Below, piece after piece: positions 1 through 7,917 of a stretch of DNA of 64,000 bases. The stretch comes from Thiodiazotropha sp040506705 (lineage in GTDB: Bacteria > Pseudomonadota > Gammaproteobacteria > Chromatiales > Chromatiaceae). A program made the position numbers and the translations under genes. How positions within the stretch are numbered: the stretch's first letter is position 1; every line of letters starts with the position of its first letter. The DNA lies in assembly GCA_040506705.1 (NCBI GenBank), contig JBEVWG010000036.1:62001-126000 (forward strand), in the 5' to 3' direction. The notes below the pieces were generated by a model. That model saw only the letters and a program-made list of their open reading frames with translations. It was not told where the DNA came from and did no database searches.

Positions 1-105
1 GTCAACCTTTCAAAGGTATTGCTTAGTGAAAGGGAAGAGTGGGTGCGGAAATCCAAAAAAAGTCTGGTTGGTCGCTTGTTTGGCGGACGGGTAAAGCTGG
101 ATTAA
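1..105 (+). CDS. 3' end of an unidentified gene (partial)
   Basis: Frame 1 is open from the first base to a TAA at 103-105, giving the last 34 residues of a protein whose start lies outside the window. The tail is basic (K, R rich) and ends in GGRVKLD. No family can be recognised from so little. The next gene is convergent, so this is the last gene of its transcription unit. It could be chance, but an open frame ending just before two hairpins is what a real gene end looks like. Confidence 0.45.
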   Translation, partial: VNLSKVLLSEREEWVRKSKKSLVGRLFGGRVKLD

Positions 106-122
106 TAGAAGCATCTTCAGAC

Positions 123-187
123 GCGGCAAAAAGCCGCTACTGTTTGGCTGGATTCACTAATGTAGAAGGGTGCGGCCCTGCCGCACC
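123..187 (+). terminator. Two hairpins between convergent gene ends
   Basis: A small stem GCGGC-aaaaa-GCCGC lies at 123-137. A perfect 8-bp stem GGTGCGGC-cct-GCCGCACC lies at 169-187. They sit between the end of the unidentified gene and the convergent YjbQ-family gene. Neither is followed by a clear T-run, so termination is an inference from position. Confidence 0.35.
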
Positions 188-247
188 ATGCCCAACTTAA
201 AAACACCTAACACGTAGCTTAGCTGCAGTCTTCGAATAGACGGCTGT

Positions 248-667
248 TTACGCTTCTCCAAATAGTGTCACCATTATTCGACGCCTGTGTGGATGGGTTC
301 GATGCTCCCAAAGATAGATCCCTTGCCAGGTGCCTAGTGTAAGATCTCTATTAGTAATTGGTATGCTTAGATCCAGATGGGTCAGGATGGAGCGAACATG
401 GGCAGGCATATCATCAGCTCCTTCCTGGATATGATCAAAGATCGGATCGCCGTCAGGTACCAGTCTGGAGATGAATCTTTCCAGGTCTGAGCGGACATCG
501 GGATCAGCATTTTCACACAGGATCAATGAGGCACTGGTGTGCTGTATAAAGAGTTGGCAGATACCGGTTCTGATACCCGATTGCGCGACTATTTCTGCTA
601 CCTGACGGGTAATGTCATAGGTCTTTCTGCCCTGAGTTTGAATGCTTAGTGTTTCCTGAACCACCAT
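248..667 (-). CDS. YjbQ/UPF0047 family protein (secondary thiamine-phosphate synthase-like)
   Basis: This 139-residue protein has the full length and hallmarks of the YjbQ/UPF0047 family. A conserved QHTSASL segment lies near residue 42, then NADPDVR, then GADDMPAH, and a C-terminal region with LGTWQGIYLWEHR close to an HPHRRR stretch. The family forms small homotrimers; the E. coli member has weak thiamine-phosphate synthase activity and the physiological role is unsettled. It is probably a cytosolic single-gene unit. The family call is firm and the function is not. Confidence 0.9.
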   Translation of the reverse strand: MVVQETLSIQTQGRKTYDITRQVAEIVAQSGIRTGICQLFIQHTSASLILCENADPDVRSDLERFISRLVPDGDPIFDHIQEGADDMPAHVRSILTHLDLSIPITNRDLTLGTWQGIYLWEHRTHPHRRRIMVTLFGEA

Positions 668-854
668 TTTTGCTTTACTCCCGCCTGTTCTGGCATGCTA
701 ATCATTAAGGCAACCTGTCAATCATGCCATGTTCCGACATATGATTGGCCCAGGCTTATAGCTAGCTGCCGATTTTCATTATGAGCGATCTACCTTGACT
801 GCTGTCTGAGTAAGAAGGGTAGTCTACATCTAAAAGAGTGAAAACGAGTCGACA

Positions 855-2957
855 TTGATCAAGGATACTTCGTCTAAAAGTCTGGCCGATCAGCCTGTCA
901 CACTGTTGAAAGGGGTCGGGGCAAGGAATGCCGAAAAACTCGCCAAACTGGGGATCAGTTCGCTTCAGGATCTTCTGTTCCATCTCCCTTTGCGCTATCA
1001 GGATCGTACCCGGGTTCACCCCATTGGCACTTTGCGTCGGGGGGATCAGGTGGTTATCGAAGGTGAGGTGGATCTGTCGGAGATTAAGTTTGGACGACGA
1101 CGCTCGTTGATGGTGCATTTGTCTGATGGCACCGGGAGCATGTTTTTACGATTCTTCTATTTCAGTAATGCTCAGCGTCAGGCCTTGGCTCGGGGTGTGC
1201 GTCTACGATGCTTCGGTGAAGTCCGTAGCGGCCCTAACAGCCTGGAGATGGTTCATCCTGAGTATCAGGCAGTCAATGTTGGTGAACCGATGGCTGTAGA
1301 TGAAGCGTTGACATCGGTCTACCCGACAACAGAAGGCGTACACCAGTTGACCTTAAGGGGGTTGATGCGGCAGCTACTAGATATTTTAGAGCTGCAGCCC
1401 ACCTCTCTGCCTGAATTACTGCCAGCTACCCTGCTGGGTCGTTTTCAGTTACCAAATCTGCTTCAAGCCGTCTGTTTTCTGCATCGACCACCTCCGGATG
1501 TGGATCTGCAGCTGTTGTTGTCCGGTCAACACCCAGCCCAGCAACGGCTCGCATTTGAGGAGCTGTTGGCGCATCAGATCAGCCTCTTGATTGTCCGCGC
1601 CAGGCACCAAAGTATTGAGACTACTGTTTACCCCGTTAAGAACCCTCTGCAGCAGGATTTAATAGAGGCTTTGCCCTTTAGTCTGACTGAGGCCCAGGTT
1701 AAAGTTGTTGGTGAAATAGAAGAGGATCTGGCCTCAGCCAAACCGATGCAGCGTTTGGTGCAGGGTGATGTTGGATCAGGTAAAACAGTGGTCAGTGCAC
1801 TGGCAGCGCTTCAGGTGATAGGTGCCGGGAGTCAGGTTGCATTGATGGCCCCTACTGAATTGCTTGCAGAGCAGCATTTGCGCAATTTCAGTCAATGGCT
1901 ACAGCCCTTGGGGGTAGAGATAGCCTGGCTTACCGGACGACTCAAAGGGCGCTCCAGAGAACAGGTTTTGCAACACATAGCCTCAGGTCAGGTGCAGATG
2001 GTTGTCGGAACTCAAGCCCTGTTTCAGGATGATGTAACATTCAGTGACCTTGGATTGATAGTTATTGACGAGCAACACCGATTTGGCGTTCATCAACGAC
2101 TTGCATTGCGGGAAAAAGGTCAGCGACAAAACCATATACCACACCAGCTGATTATGACCGCAACCCCAATCCCGCGTACGCTGGCGATGACAGCCTATGC
2201 GGATCTCGATCTCTCAGTAATCGATGGTTTACCTCCCGGTCGTAAGCCGGTGGCTACTGCAGTGATTTCAAGCGGGCGTCGCGATGAAGTGGTTGCCCGT
2301 GTGCAGGCAGCATGCGCAGAGGGTCGTCAGGCCTATTGGGTCTGCACTTTGATCGAGGAGTCTGAGGTCCTGCAGTGTCAGGCGGCGGAAGAGACAGAGA
2401 AGTTATTGTCAGAGGCCTTGCCTGATCTCAATGTTGGATTGGTTCATGGACGTATCAAGCAGGATGAAAAAGAGCGGATGATGGCGGCCTTCAAGTCGGG
2501 AGAACTCGACTTGCTGGTAGCTACGACCGTGATTGAAGTCGGCGTGGATGTACCCAACGCAAGCCTGATGATCATTGAAAATCCGGAAAGGTTGGGCTTG
2601 GCGCAGCTACATCAATTACGTGGCAGGGTAGGGCGTGGCAGTGCAGAGAGCCACTGTGTTCTGATGTATCAGTCGCCCTTGTCTCTCCAGGCGAAGGAGC
2701 GCTTGGCGATACTGCGTGAAACAGGAGATGGTTTCCTGATTGCCCAGAAAGATCTGGAAATGCGGGGGCCAGGAGAGGTGCTTGGTACCCGTCAGACGGG
2801 AGAGATGCAGTTGCGTATTGCCGATCTGATCAGGGACCAGGATATTCTGGATGATGTACGTGAGGCCGCAGAAATGATGTTGAAACTTGATCCACCTGGC
2901 GCTTCAAACCTGGTCAAAAGGTGGTTGGGTGATCGTGTTGATTATGGGCGGGTTTGA
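855..2957 (+). CDS. recG: ATP-dependent DNA helicase RecG
   Basis: RecG is a monomeric superfamily-2 helicase that regresses stalled replication forks and processes recombination intermediates. The 700-residue length matches the family (E. coli 693). The N-terminal part carries the wedge/OB-fold region, including LLFHLPLRYQDRT. Walker A GDVGSGKT lies at about residues 304-311, the DEQH box at about 405-408, and a TATPIPRT motif follows. The C-terminal half has IEVGVDVPNASLMII and QLRGRVGRG, then the RecG-type tail. The start is a TTG at 855; the upstream sequence offers no strong ribosome-binding site. It precedes ubiC by about 100 bp. Confidence 0.97.
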   Translation: MIKDTSSKSLADQPVTLLKGVGARNAEKLAKLGISSLQDLLFHLPLRYQDRTRVHPIGTLRRGDQVVIEGEVDLSEIKFGRRRSLMVHLSDGTGSMFLRFFYFSNAQRQALARGVRLRCFGEVRSGPNSLEMVHPEYQAVNVGEPMAVDEALTSVYPTTEGVHQLTLRGLMRQLLDILELQPTSLPELLPATLLGRFQLPNLLQAVCFLHRPPPDVDLQLLLSGQHPAQQRLAFEELLAHQISLLIVRARHQSIETTVYPVKNPLQQDLIEALPFSLTEAQVKVVGEIEEDLASAKPMQRLVQGDVGSGKTVVSALAALQVIGAGSQVALMAPTELLAEQHLRNFSQWLQPLGVEIAWLTGRLKGRSREQVLQHIASGQVQMVVGTQALFQDDVTFSDLGLIVIDEQHRFGVHQRLALREKGQRQNHIPHQLIMTATPIPRTLAMTAYADLDLSVIDGLPPGRKPVATAVISSGRRDEVVARVQAACAEGRQAYWVCTLIEESEVLQCQAAEETEKLLSEALPDLNVGLVHGRIKQDEKERMMAAFKSGELDLLVATTVIEVGVDVPNASLMIIENPERLGLAQLHQLRGRVGRGSAESHCVLMYQSPLSLQAKERLAILRETGDGFLIAQKDLEMRGPGEVLGTRQTGEMQLRIADLIRDQDILDDVREAAEMMLKLDPPGASNLVKRWLGDRVDYGRV

Positions 2958-3061
2958 GATGCCTGAAATCAATCGAGCCATCCAGGATCTCCTGCTATTT
3001 AGAGATGTTCGTCAAGTGCTCGTCTGCTGTGCGATAATCTAGATTTTTCAAGGAACATAGC

Positions 3062-3649
3062 TTGAATCAGCGAAGCAGTAAGAGGTCACAACGGGAACCC
3101 AATTGGAGCGATTGGTCACAGCGTCGTTATGGCGGTGTTCCTATTGATGCTCAGGCCTGGTTGCGCGACACGGGTTCTTTGACCAAGCGGGTTATAGAGC
3201 ATTGTGGAGAAGGCAGGTTCAGGGTGCGTCTGCTTCAGCAGGGGTGGGATATACCGCTAAACAGCGAACGCCAGGCGCTACATATCAGACAGGGGCGTTT
3301 GGCGCTGATCCGTGATGTGGTTCTGCTGTGCGAGGATGCACCATGGGTATTTGCCAGAACCTGGATACCCGTAAAGACCCTGAAAGGGTCAGCAAGACGT
3401 CTAATGCAGCTCGGAGAGCGTCCGCTGGGTGCCGTGCTCTTCTCTGACCCGAAAGTCTCTCGCGGTTCTACACTGATCGCCCGGCTTACTCCAGGCCATA
3501 CCCTATTTGATGCCGCAAGTTCGCAGCTTGAACAGATGCCAGAGCAACTCTGGGGCAGGCGAACTCTATTTTACGTTGATTCCAGGCCGATTTTGATTAA
3601 CGAACTCTTTCTTCCAGATTTGCCGATGCAGAGGTGTGGCAAACAATGA
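3062..3649 (+). CDS. ubiC: Chorismate pyruvate-lyase
   Basis: UbiC splits chorismate into 4-hydroxybenzoate and pyruvate, the first committed step of ubiquinone synthesis. The 195-residue protein carries the family core: a WARTWIP-like stretch (FARTWIPVKTLKG), then LGERPLGAVLF, and the C-terminal LWGRRTLFYVDSRPILINELFLP segment. It is about 30 residues longer than the E. coli enzyme, mostly at the N terminus. The start is TTG at 3062, preceded by AAGGA. Its TGA overlaps the ubiA start codon as ATGA, so product formation and use are translationally coupled. Confidence 0.93.
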   Translation: MNQRSSKRSQREPNWSDWSQRRYGGVPIDAQAWLRDTGSLTKRVIEHCGEGRFRVRLLQQGWDIPLNSERQALHIRQGRLALIRDVVLLCEDAPWVFARTWIPVKTLKGSARRLMQLGERPLGAVLFSDPKVSRGSTLIARLTPGHTLFDAASSQLEQMPEQLWGRRTLFYVDSRPILINELFLPDLPMQRCGKQ

Positions 3650-4545
3650 CGAGGCGTGCTCAGAATATGGCCATGTCGCCATCTTGGGAGTGGCGAGAAC
3701 GTTTGAGAAACTATGTTCTGCTAGTGAGGCTGCATCGACCTATCGGTATTTTACTACTGCTTTGGCCAACCTTGTGGTCACTGTGGATAGCGGGAGAGGG
3801 CTCACCACCCTGGGGAATGGTTCTGGTGTTCAGTCTGGGGGTGGCGATCATGCGCTCTGCGGGCTGCGCAATTAATGACTATGCAGATCGGGATTTTGAT
3901 GGTCATGTGGCCAGAACTGAGAGCCGTCCCATCGCCGCCGGACTTGTGAAACCTGGTGAAGCAATCGCAGTTTTTGTCGCACTTTCACTTCTCGCAGCCA
4001 GCCTGCTTATTTTTCTAAATTGGCCCACCCGTTTCATGTCTCTTGTGGCATTGGGGCTGGCAACACTCTATCCATTTATGAAGCGCTTCACTCACCTGCC
4101 ACAGGTGGTACTGGGTGCCGCGTTTGGCTGGGCAGTGCCGATGGTTTTTATGGCCCTCACCGGAAGCTTGCCTCTATTGGCCTGGTTACTGTTCCTCAGT
4201 GCCATCCTATGGGCTCTGATCTACGATACCCAGTATGCCATGGTGGATCGGGATGATGATCTTAAAATCGGAGTCAAATCCAGCGCGATACTCTTTGGCA
4301 GGCATGATAATTTTATTATGGGAGTGCTGCAGGCTGTGATGATCGGCTTACTGGTTCTGATCGGTTTTTTGAGCGATCGCGGTGAACTCTACTATCTTGG
4401 GATTGCTGCTGCCGCGATTCTGTTCATTTATCAACAGTGGTTGACTCGAGAGCGGGAGTCCAAGGCCTGCTTTAAAGCCTTTATGAATAACAATCTGTTC
4501 GGCATGGTGGTGTTTATTGGCTTGTTACTCGATTTTAGCGTCTAG
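3646..4545 (+). CDS. ubiA: 4-hydroxybenzoate octaprenyltransferase
   Basis: UbiA attaches the polyprenyl tail to 4-hydroxybenzoate at the inner membrane. The 299-residue protein is strongly hydrophobic, with about eight or nine membrane segments. It carries both Asp-rich motifs: NDYADRDFDGHV near residue 75, and DTQYAMVDRDDD near residue 190. I prefer the ATG at 3646 because it forms an ATGA overlap with the end of ubiC. An in-frame GTG at 3634 would add four residues but is less usual. The gene ends head-on with the next gene; the two frames overlap by about 20 bp. Confidence 0.95.
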   Translation: MTRRAQNMAMSPSWEWRERLRNYVLLVRLHRPIGILLLLWPTLWSLWIAGEGSPPWGMVLVFSLGVAIMRSAGCAINDYADRDFDGHVARTESRPIAAGLVKPGEAIAVFVALSLLAASLLIFLNWPTRFMSLVALGLATLYPFMKRFTHLPQVVLGAAFGWAVPMVFMALTGSLPLLAWLLFLSAILWALIYDTQYAMVDRDDDLKIGVKSSAILFGRHDNFIMGVLQAVMIGLLVLIGFLSDRGELYYLGIAAAAILFIYQQWLTRERESKACFKAFMNNNLFGMVVFIGLLLDFSV

Positions 4546-5253
4546 AGCAGTCTCAGTTTCACATGTAGTTTCCTGGTTCGCACAGATACCACGAAACCAA
4601 GCGCGGCCTTTAGAGGCCTTCTGTTCATCAATAGATAGTTTTCTCAGTGATAAGGTTTGCTGATTGCGTCTCTTTTTAAGGGAATAGTCGAGCAGTACCC
4701 ATTCACCATCGCAGGCCACAATAAGCTCTATATCCCCCATTGAGGTTAACCAATCACCATGAAGGTCGAGTGCTTTTCGACTCGCAGCATCCGGAAGTAG
4801 ATAACCACTACCTGACTGCACGATAAAATCCACCCTGTCTCCAGGAATCCAGCCCGTTCCGCTATAGGTAGACCTAAGCGGCAGGTTGCTTCGATTCGGA
4901 TCGTCTTTTGCACCGGTAATCTTTATCCAGCCGTTGTGCGATCCGATAATCTGGAACTCAATACCAAAGTTGTGGCTGCTAAAATTTTTCACATAGGCGG
5001 GTAAGGTTCCGAGCACCTCTGCATGGGCAGTTGCTGATGAGCGAACCTCTAAACCATCCTGATGAGTATCCTTTGACCAGCCCTCAAGCCGACAATCTGT
5101 TTCAGAAGCTGGTAACCAGGCCTCTTCTGCCAGGGTGGCAGTTGCTTGTAGAGAGCAGAGCAGCACGACAAGCACATGCTTAAGTCTTTGAGCGTCGATG
5201 GTGTATTTATGCTGTGTGATTATGGTGAAACCTCTGTTAATACGTAGTTCCAT
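4525..5253 (-). CDS. Exported SH3-like protein, possible periplasmic partner of the upstream gene
   Basis: A hydrophobic export signal ends near the ATATLAEE segment, at about residue 42 from this ATG. The mature part has an SH3-like stretch with GLEVRSSA and NGWIKITG and a TGWIPGDRVDF element. The C-terminal third, with DGEWVLLDYSLKKRRNQ, is unfamiliar. The ATG at 5253 overlaps the upstream gene by 34 bp and gives a long basic n-region; an in-frame GTG just before LVVLLCSL would give a tidier signal peptide. The overlap implies co-transcription with the 5220-6278 gene. SH3-like domains often bind peptidoglycan, which would suit an immunity role, but this is inference. Confidence 0.6.
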   Translation of the reverse strand: MELRINRGFTIITQHKYTIDAQRLKHVLVVLLCSLQATATLAEEAWLPASETDCRLEGWSKDTHQDGLEVRSSATAHAEVLGTLPAYVKNFSSHNFGIEFQIIGSHNGWIKITGAKDDPNRSNLPLRSTYSGTGWIPGDRVDFIVQSGSGYLLPDAASRKALDLHGDWLTSMGDIELIVACDGEWVLLDYSLKKRRNQQTLSLRKLSIDEQKASKGRAWFRGICANQETTCETETALDAKIE

Positions 5254-6278
5254 GTGCCTTGTGAGCTATTGCTGGTGACGCTGTTTTCAAAACGCATATA
5301 GTCATCTGGGTGTATGGTCGTGCAACCTGCCGAGTCAGTATTGGTCCGGCTTCCGGAGTGGATCTTGAATGTGCGATTCAGATCACTGATCGCTGCTGGA
5401 TCGCTATTATCGATATAACCATTTCCCGCAGTGAATCTTTCTACGCCACCTTGCCCTTGACTGACTGCCTGTTGCGTCGGTCTTAGGGCAAAGTCAGTGC
5501 CTCCTGCAGAGGCTGGATTTCTATGCGTGTCCTCGTACATCTGTATAGTTTGTGGTGAGGCAAGTCTGCCTTGATCAGGTACACCGTCCCCTGTCACATC
5601 ATCACCTTCTGCTCGCCTGTAGCGGTTGTCAGGATGGTTCGCCAAATTAGCATCGTATTGTGCTGTAGGTTCTGTTGATACACGAAAAAACTCTTCTACA
5701 TGTACCGTGCCATTGGCTTCTCTGGAGATGACAGCAATGCGGTCGTCATAGACTCCTCTACCACTATTTTCCAAGGTGCTGTTTTCCGAACGTAGACCAA
5801 CAACCACACTGTTTCCACTCTTTAGATCATTCAGGGCGGTAGTGTCACCACGAGTCTGGACAATACTGGAATAGACTTCAAACTTCTGTTGTTCAGTCAG
5901 GCCGGTTGTGTTTGGCATCTCTGGAGGATTGTTGCCCGCCGCGTTGATCAGTCGAATTGCTGTTCCTACTTCAGCTGGAGAGGGGGTTAAGGTCTGCATG
6001 GCCTGAGTATCATAGGTTGATATCGAGTATTGCAGTTTTGCGCTGACCATCCGATCAAAGGCTTGCTGCATGACCATGGGTTGTCCATCTTTCATACTGT
6101 TCAGAAGGGCAACCGCCTCTCCCTGCCTGCCCTGGCTAAATAGATCAGCGACCTCTTGAGTCGCGTCGCAATTGTTTCGGCTTGAACTGTGAGGAGTAGT
6201 ACGAAATGCACCAGGCAGATAGCTTGAAGCTGATGTCTGTTGGCCACCTGGGGCGACGCTTGAACCATTCATGGTCAA
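5220..6278 (-). CDS. Uncharacterised protein with an L,D-transpeptidase-like HxS...SxGC motif; candidate secreted toxin
   Basis: This 352-residue protein has no signal peptide or membrane segment. Its first 40 residues are Ser/Gly/Gln rich and look disordered. A middle block contains VVVGLRSEN, GRGVYDDRIAVI, HVEEFFRVSTEPTAQY and GDDVTGDGVPDQGRL. The C-terminal block has His307 followed by Ser316-Ala-Gly-Cys319, spaced like the His and S-x-G-C residues of YkuD-type L,D-transpeptidases and of Tlde1-type T6SS effectors. I recall similar unannotated proteins in other Proteobacteria but cannot name the family. A toxin that lacks an export signal, followed by an overlapping exported partner, resembles an effector-immunity pair. 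No secretion gene lies nearby. Confidence 0.55.
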   Translation of the reverse strand: MTMNGSSVAPGGQQTSASSYLPGAFRTTPHSSSRNNCDATQEVADLFSQGRQGEAVALLNSMKDGQPMVMQQAFDRMVSAKLQYSISTYDTQAMQTLTPSPAEVGTAIRLINAAGNNPPEMPNTTGLTEQQKFEVYSSIVQTRGDTTALNDLKSGNSVVVGLRSENSTLENSGRGVYDDRIAVISREANGTVHVEEFFRVSTEPTAQYDANLANHPDNRYRRAEGDDVTGDGVPDQGRLASPQTIQMYEDTHRNPASAGGTDFALRPTQQAVSQGQGGVERFTAGNGYIDNSDPAAISDLNRTFKIHSGSRTNTDSAGCTTIHPDDYMRFENSVTSNSSQGTWNYVLTEVSP

Positions 6279-6352
6279 ATCTCCTGTCTCTCATTTCCTT
6301 GATCTACTAGGAGACTATATGATTTTGATCGTTTAGAGCACTGGGGATAACC

Positions 6353-6565
6353 CTAGTGTGGTGCGTCATATAAACCCTATATTTAGACAAGGCCTATCTC
6401 AGTTTGCGTTTAAATCACCTGCCTCGCGCTGCGGGAAGCCACTCAAGCCGCGATTGCGGCGTTGCACCCCTTGGTAAGGGAACAACCATTACCTGCGGGC
6501 TGCGCCTTGCACTCACGGCTTGAGCGGCTTTCTAAATACAGGGTTTATATGACGCACCACACTAG
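6353..6565. repeat. MITE-like inverted repeat, 213 bp, bounded by CTAG
   Basis: The left arm (6353-6388) begins CTAGTGTGGTGCGTCATA. The right arm (6530-6565) is its reverse complement over about 34 bases, with a single mismatch. A second, imperfect inverted repeat lies inside the arms (CACTCAAGCCG near 6440 against CGGCTTGAG near 6518), so the whole element can fold into one long hairpin. It has no coding capacity. CTAG at both ends could be a YTAR-type target duplication, as made by IS5-group elements. The right end abuts the stop codon of the lipoprotein gene at 6566. Related copies are at 48346-48477 and 44739-44756. Confidence 0.85.
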
Positions 6566-7792
6566 CTAATCACTTCCGCCCATGAATCGTTTACCATTTA
6601 AGGTAATGTGATTCTTCCTCTCATTAGTGAAGCAAAATGCAGCTTGAATTTCATACCCATCATCATAGATAAGCCGAATGGTATAGTTCTCAACAGAATA
6701 TCGTCCACGAGCTTTTGGCGATATCGACAACATACTGACATCAACAGCTGATGTAGAGTGGCCGAATGCGGTTGAAGAATTTGTAAACCTACCATTTTTC
6801 CAAAAGCACCAAGTCTGCGCCAGACCAACTGTAGTGTCACTATCGTAAGCATCGCCGCTCGTTGTAACTCTTCCAAAGCACCCTGATAGAGCTTCGCCCT
6901 TTGATGCTGGTCTTGCGATCCAGTTGCCTCTTGTGTCATTGAAGTTACTATCATCGCTCTCCTTCAGTAAGAGTTGATTATCACTTTCGCGCATCTGCCA
7001 CTGGCCCCAGGAAGCGGGGTTTTGTTGTTTCGAAATTTGCGGGTTATGCGCAAAGAGCGTTTCAAGGTCACTAGTGTAGGTTCCATCATTGAAGAGCGCT
7101 ATGAAATCATCGGTTAGACCAAACATGCCACTGGGCTGTATTCCCATTACAATCACACCTCGAAGTTCCTTCAGATCGGAAGGGGGTATTGGAGCTGAAA
7201 TTGGTTCTGTTGGAATTTCTACGTCAGTGTCGGTATTCTCTTGATCATTAATTGCATTAGAATCACTTAAGCAATTTTTATAATTTATATTGGAAGTGGC
7301 ATTTGCGTCGAAATATAGACCGAGAGTGCTAAAGAATATGTTTTCAGATACACAGAACCTGTTTTGTTGGGTCTGTGTGAGATATCCGATATGGTTGTTA
7401 TCTTTGATATCGATCCGTATCTTTAATCCATTAGTTTCATCTTGAAGTGTCTCTTTACCGATAACCCGATAAGAACCTATAAAATAATTTGGGACGGTCT
7501 GTTCTGCTTTTATCGAGCACCTTTTATTCTGAAACTCCTGGTAACCATATAGAATCTGACCATTAGATGTGAACTGATATAAACCTTTTATATAGTGATT
7601 TTTTCCACTCTTAAGGCATTCTGAAGTTAGCCAAAGCTTGCTGGTAAGGGTGCTGGTGGCAGAGTTAGTATCAGACTGGGTGTTTGCTTCATTTGCAGTG
7701 GGCTCTTCATCATCTCCCCCTCCTCCACTACAGCCCGCAACTATGTTCAGTAGGAAAGCAATAAACAGTAACTTTATCCAGTCCAGCTTCAT
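6566..7792 (-). CDS. Predicted lipoprotein of unknown function
   Basis: This 408-residue protein starts with a lipoprotein signal, LLNIVAGC, whose lipid-accepting Cys is at about position 21. A Gly/Asp/Glu-rich linker (GGGGDDEEPTANE) follows. The rest has no recognisable domain. Several paired cysteines (as in SECLKSG, KRCSIK, RFCVSE, AFCFTN) suggest disulfides in a periplasmic or outer-membrane product. The coding sequence is visibly more AT-rich than its neighbours, especially around 7250-7600, which hints at horizontal acquisition. The stop codon lies directly against the MITE-like repeat. Confidence 0.7.
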   Translation of the reverse strand: MKLDWIKLLFIAFLLNIVAGCSGGGGDDEEPTANEANTQSDTNSATSTLTSKLWLTSECLKSGKNHYIKGLYQFTSNGQILYGYQEFQNKRCSIKAEQTVPNYFIGSYRVIGKETLQDETNGLKIRIDIKDNNHIGYLTQTQQNRFCVSENIFFSTLGLYFDANATSNINYKNCLSDSNAINDQENTDTDVEIPTEPISAPIPPSDLKELRGVIVMGIQPSGMFGLTDDFIALFNDGTYTSDLETLFAHNPQISKQQNPASWGQWQMRESDNQLLLKESDDSNFNDTRGNWIARPASKGEALSGCFGRVTTSGDAYDSDTTVGLAQTWCFWKNGRFTNSSTAFGHSTSAVDVSMLSISPKARGRYSVENYTIRLIYDDGYEIQAAFCFTNERKNHITLNGKRFMGGSD

Positions 7793-7894
7793 TAGTGATC
7801 TTCCATGATTAAGAAATCAATGATCTTAGGTTCTATATCGTATAGTTAATCGGCAATTTTACACATAAAAACCCTGACCCATCTCTATTATTTG

Positions 7895-7909
7895 GTTAAC
7901 AGGCCCTAA
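7895..7909. repeat. Half copy of the AGGCCC palindrome repeat
   Basis: The sequence GTTAACAGGCCCTAA matches the right half of the repeats at 59772-59806 and 62237-62270. It lies 8 bp beyond the stop codon of the DUF255 gene. No left half is visible. Confidence 0.5.
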
Positions 7910-7917
7910 GCAGAAGT

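Noticed and set aside
3634..3645. GTG start for ubiA
   Set aside because: The ATG at 3646 forms an ATGA overlap with ubiC, the more usual coupling.
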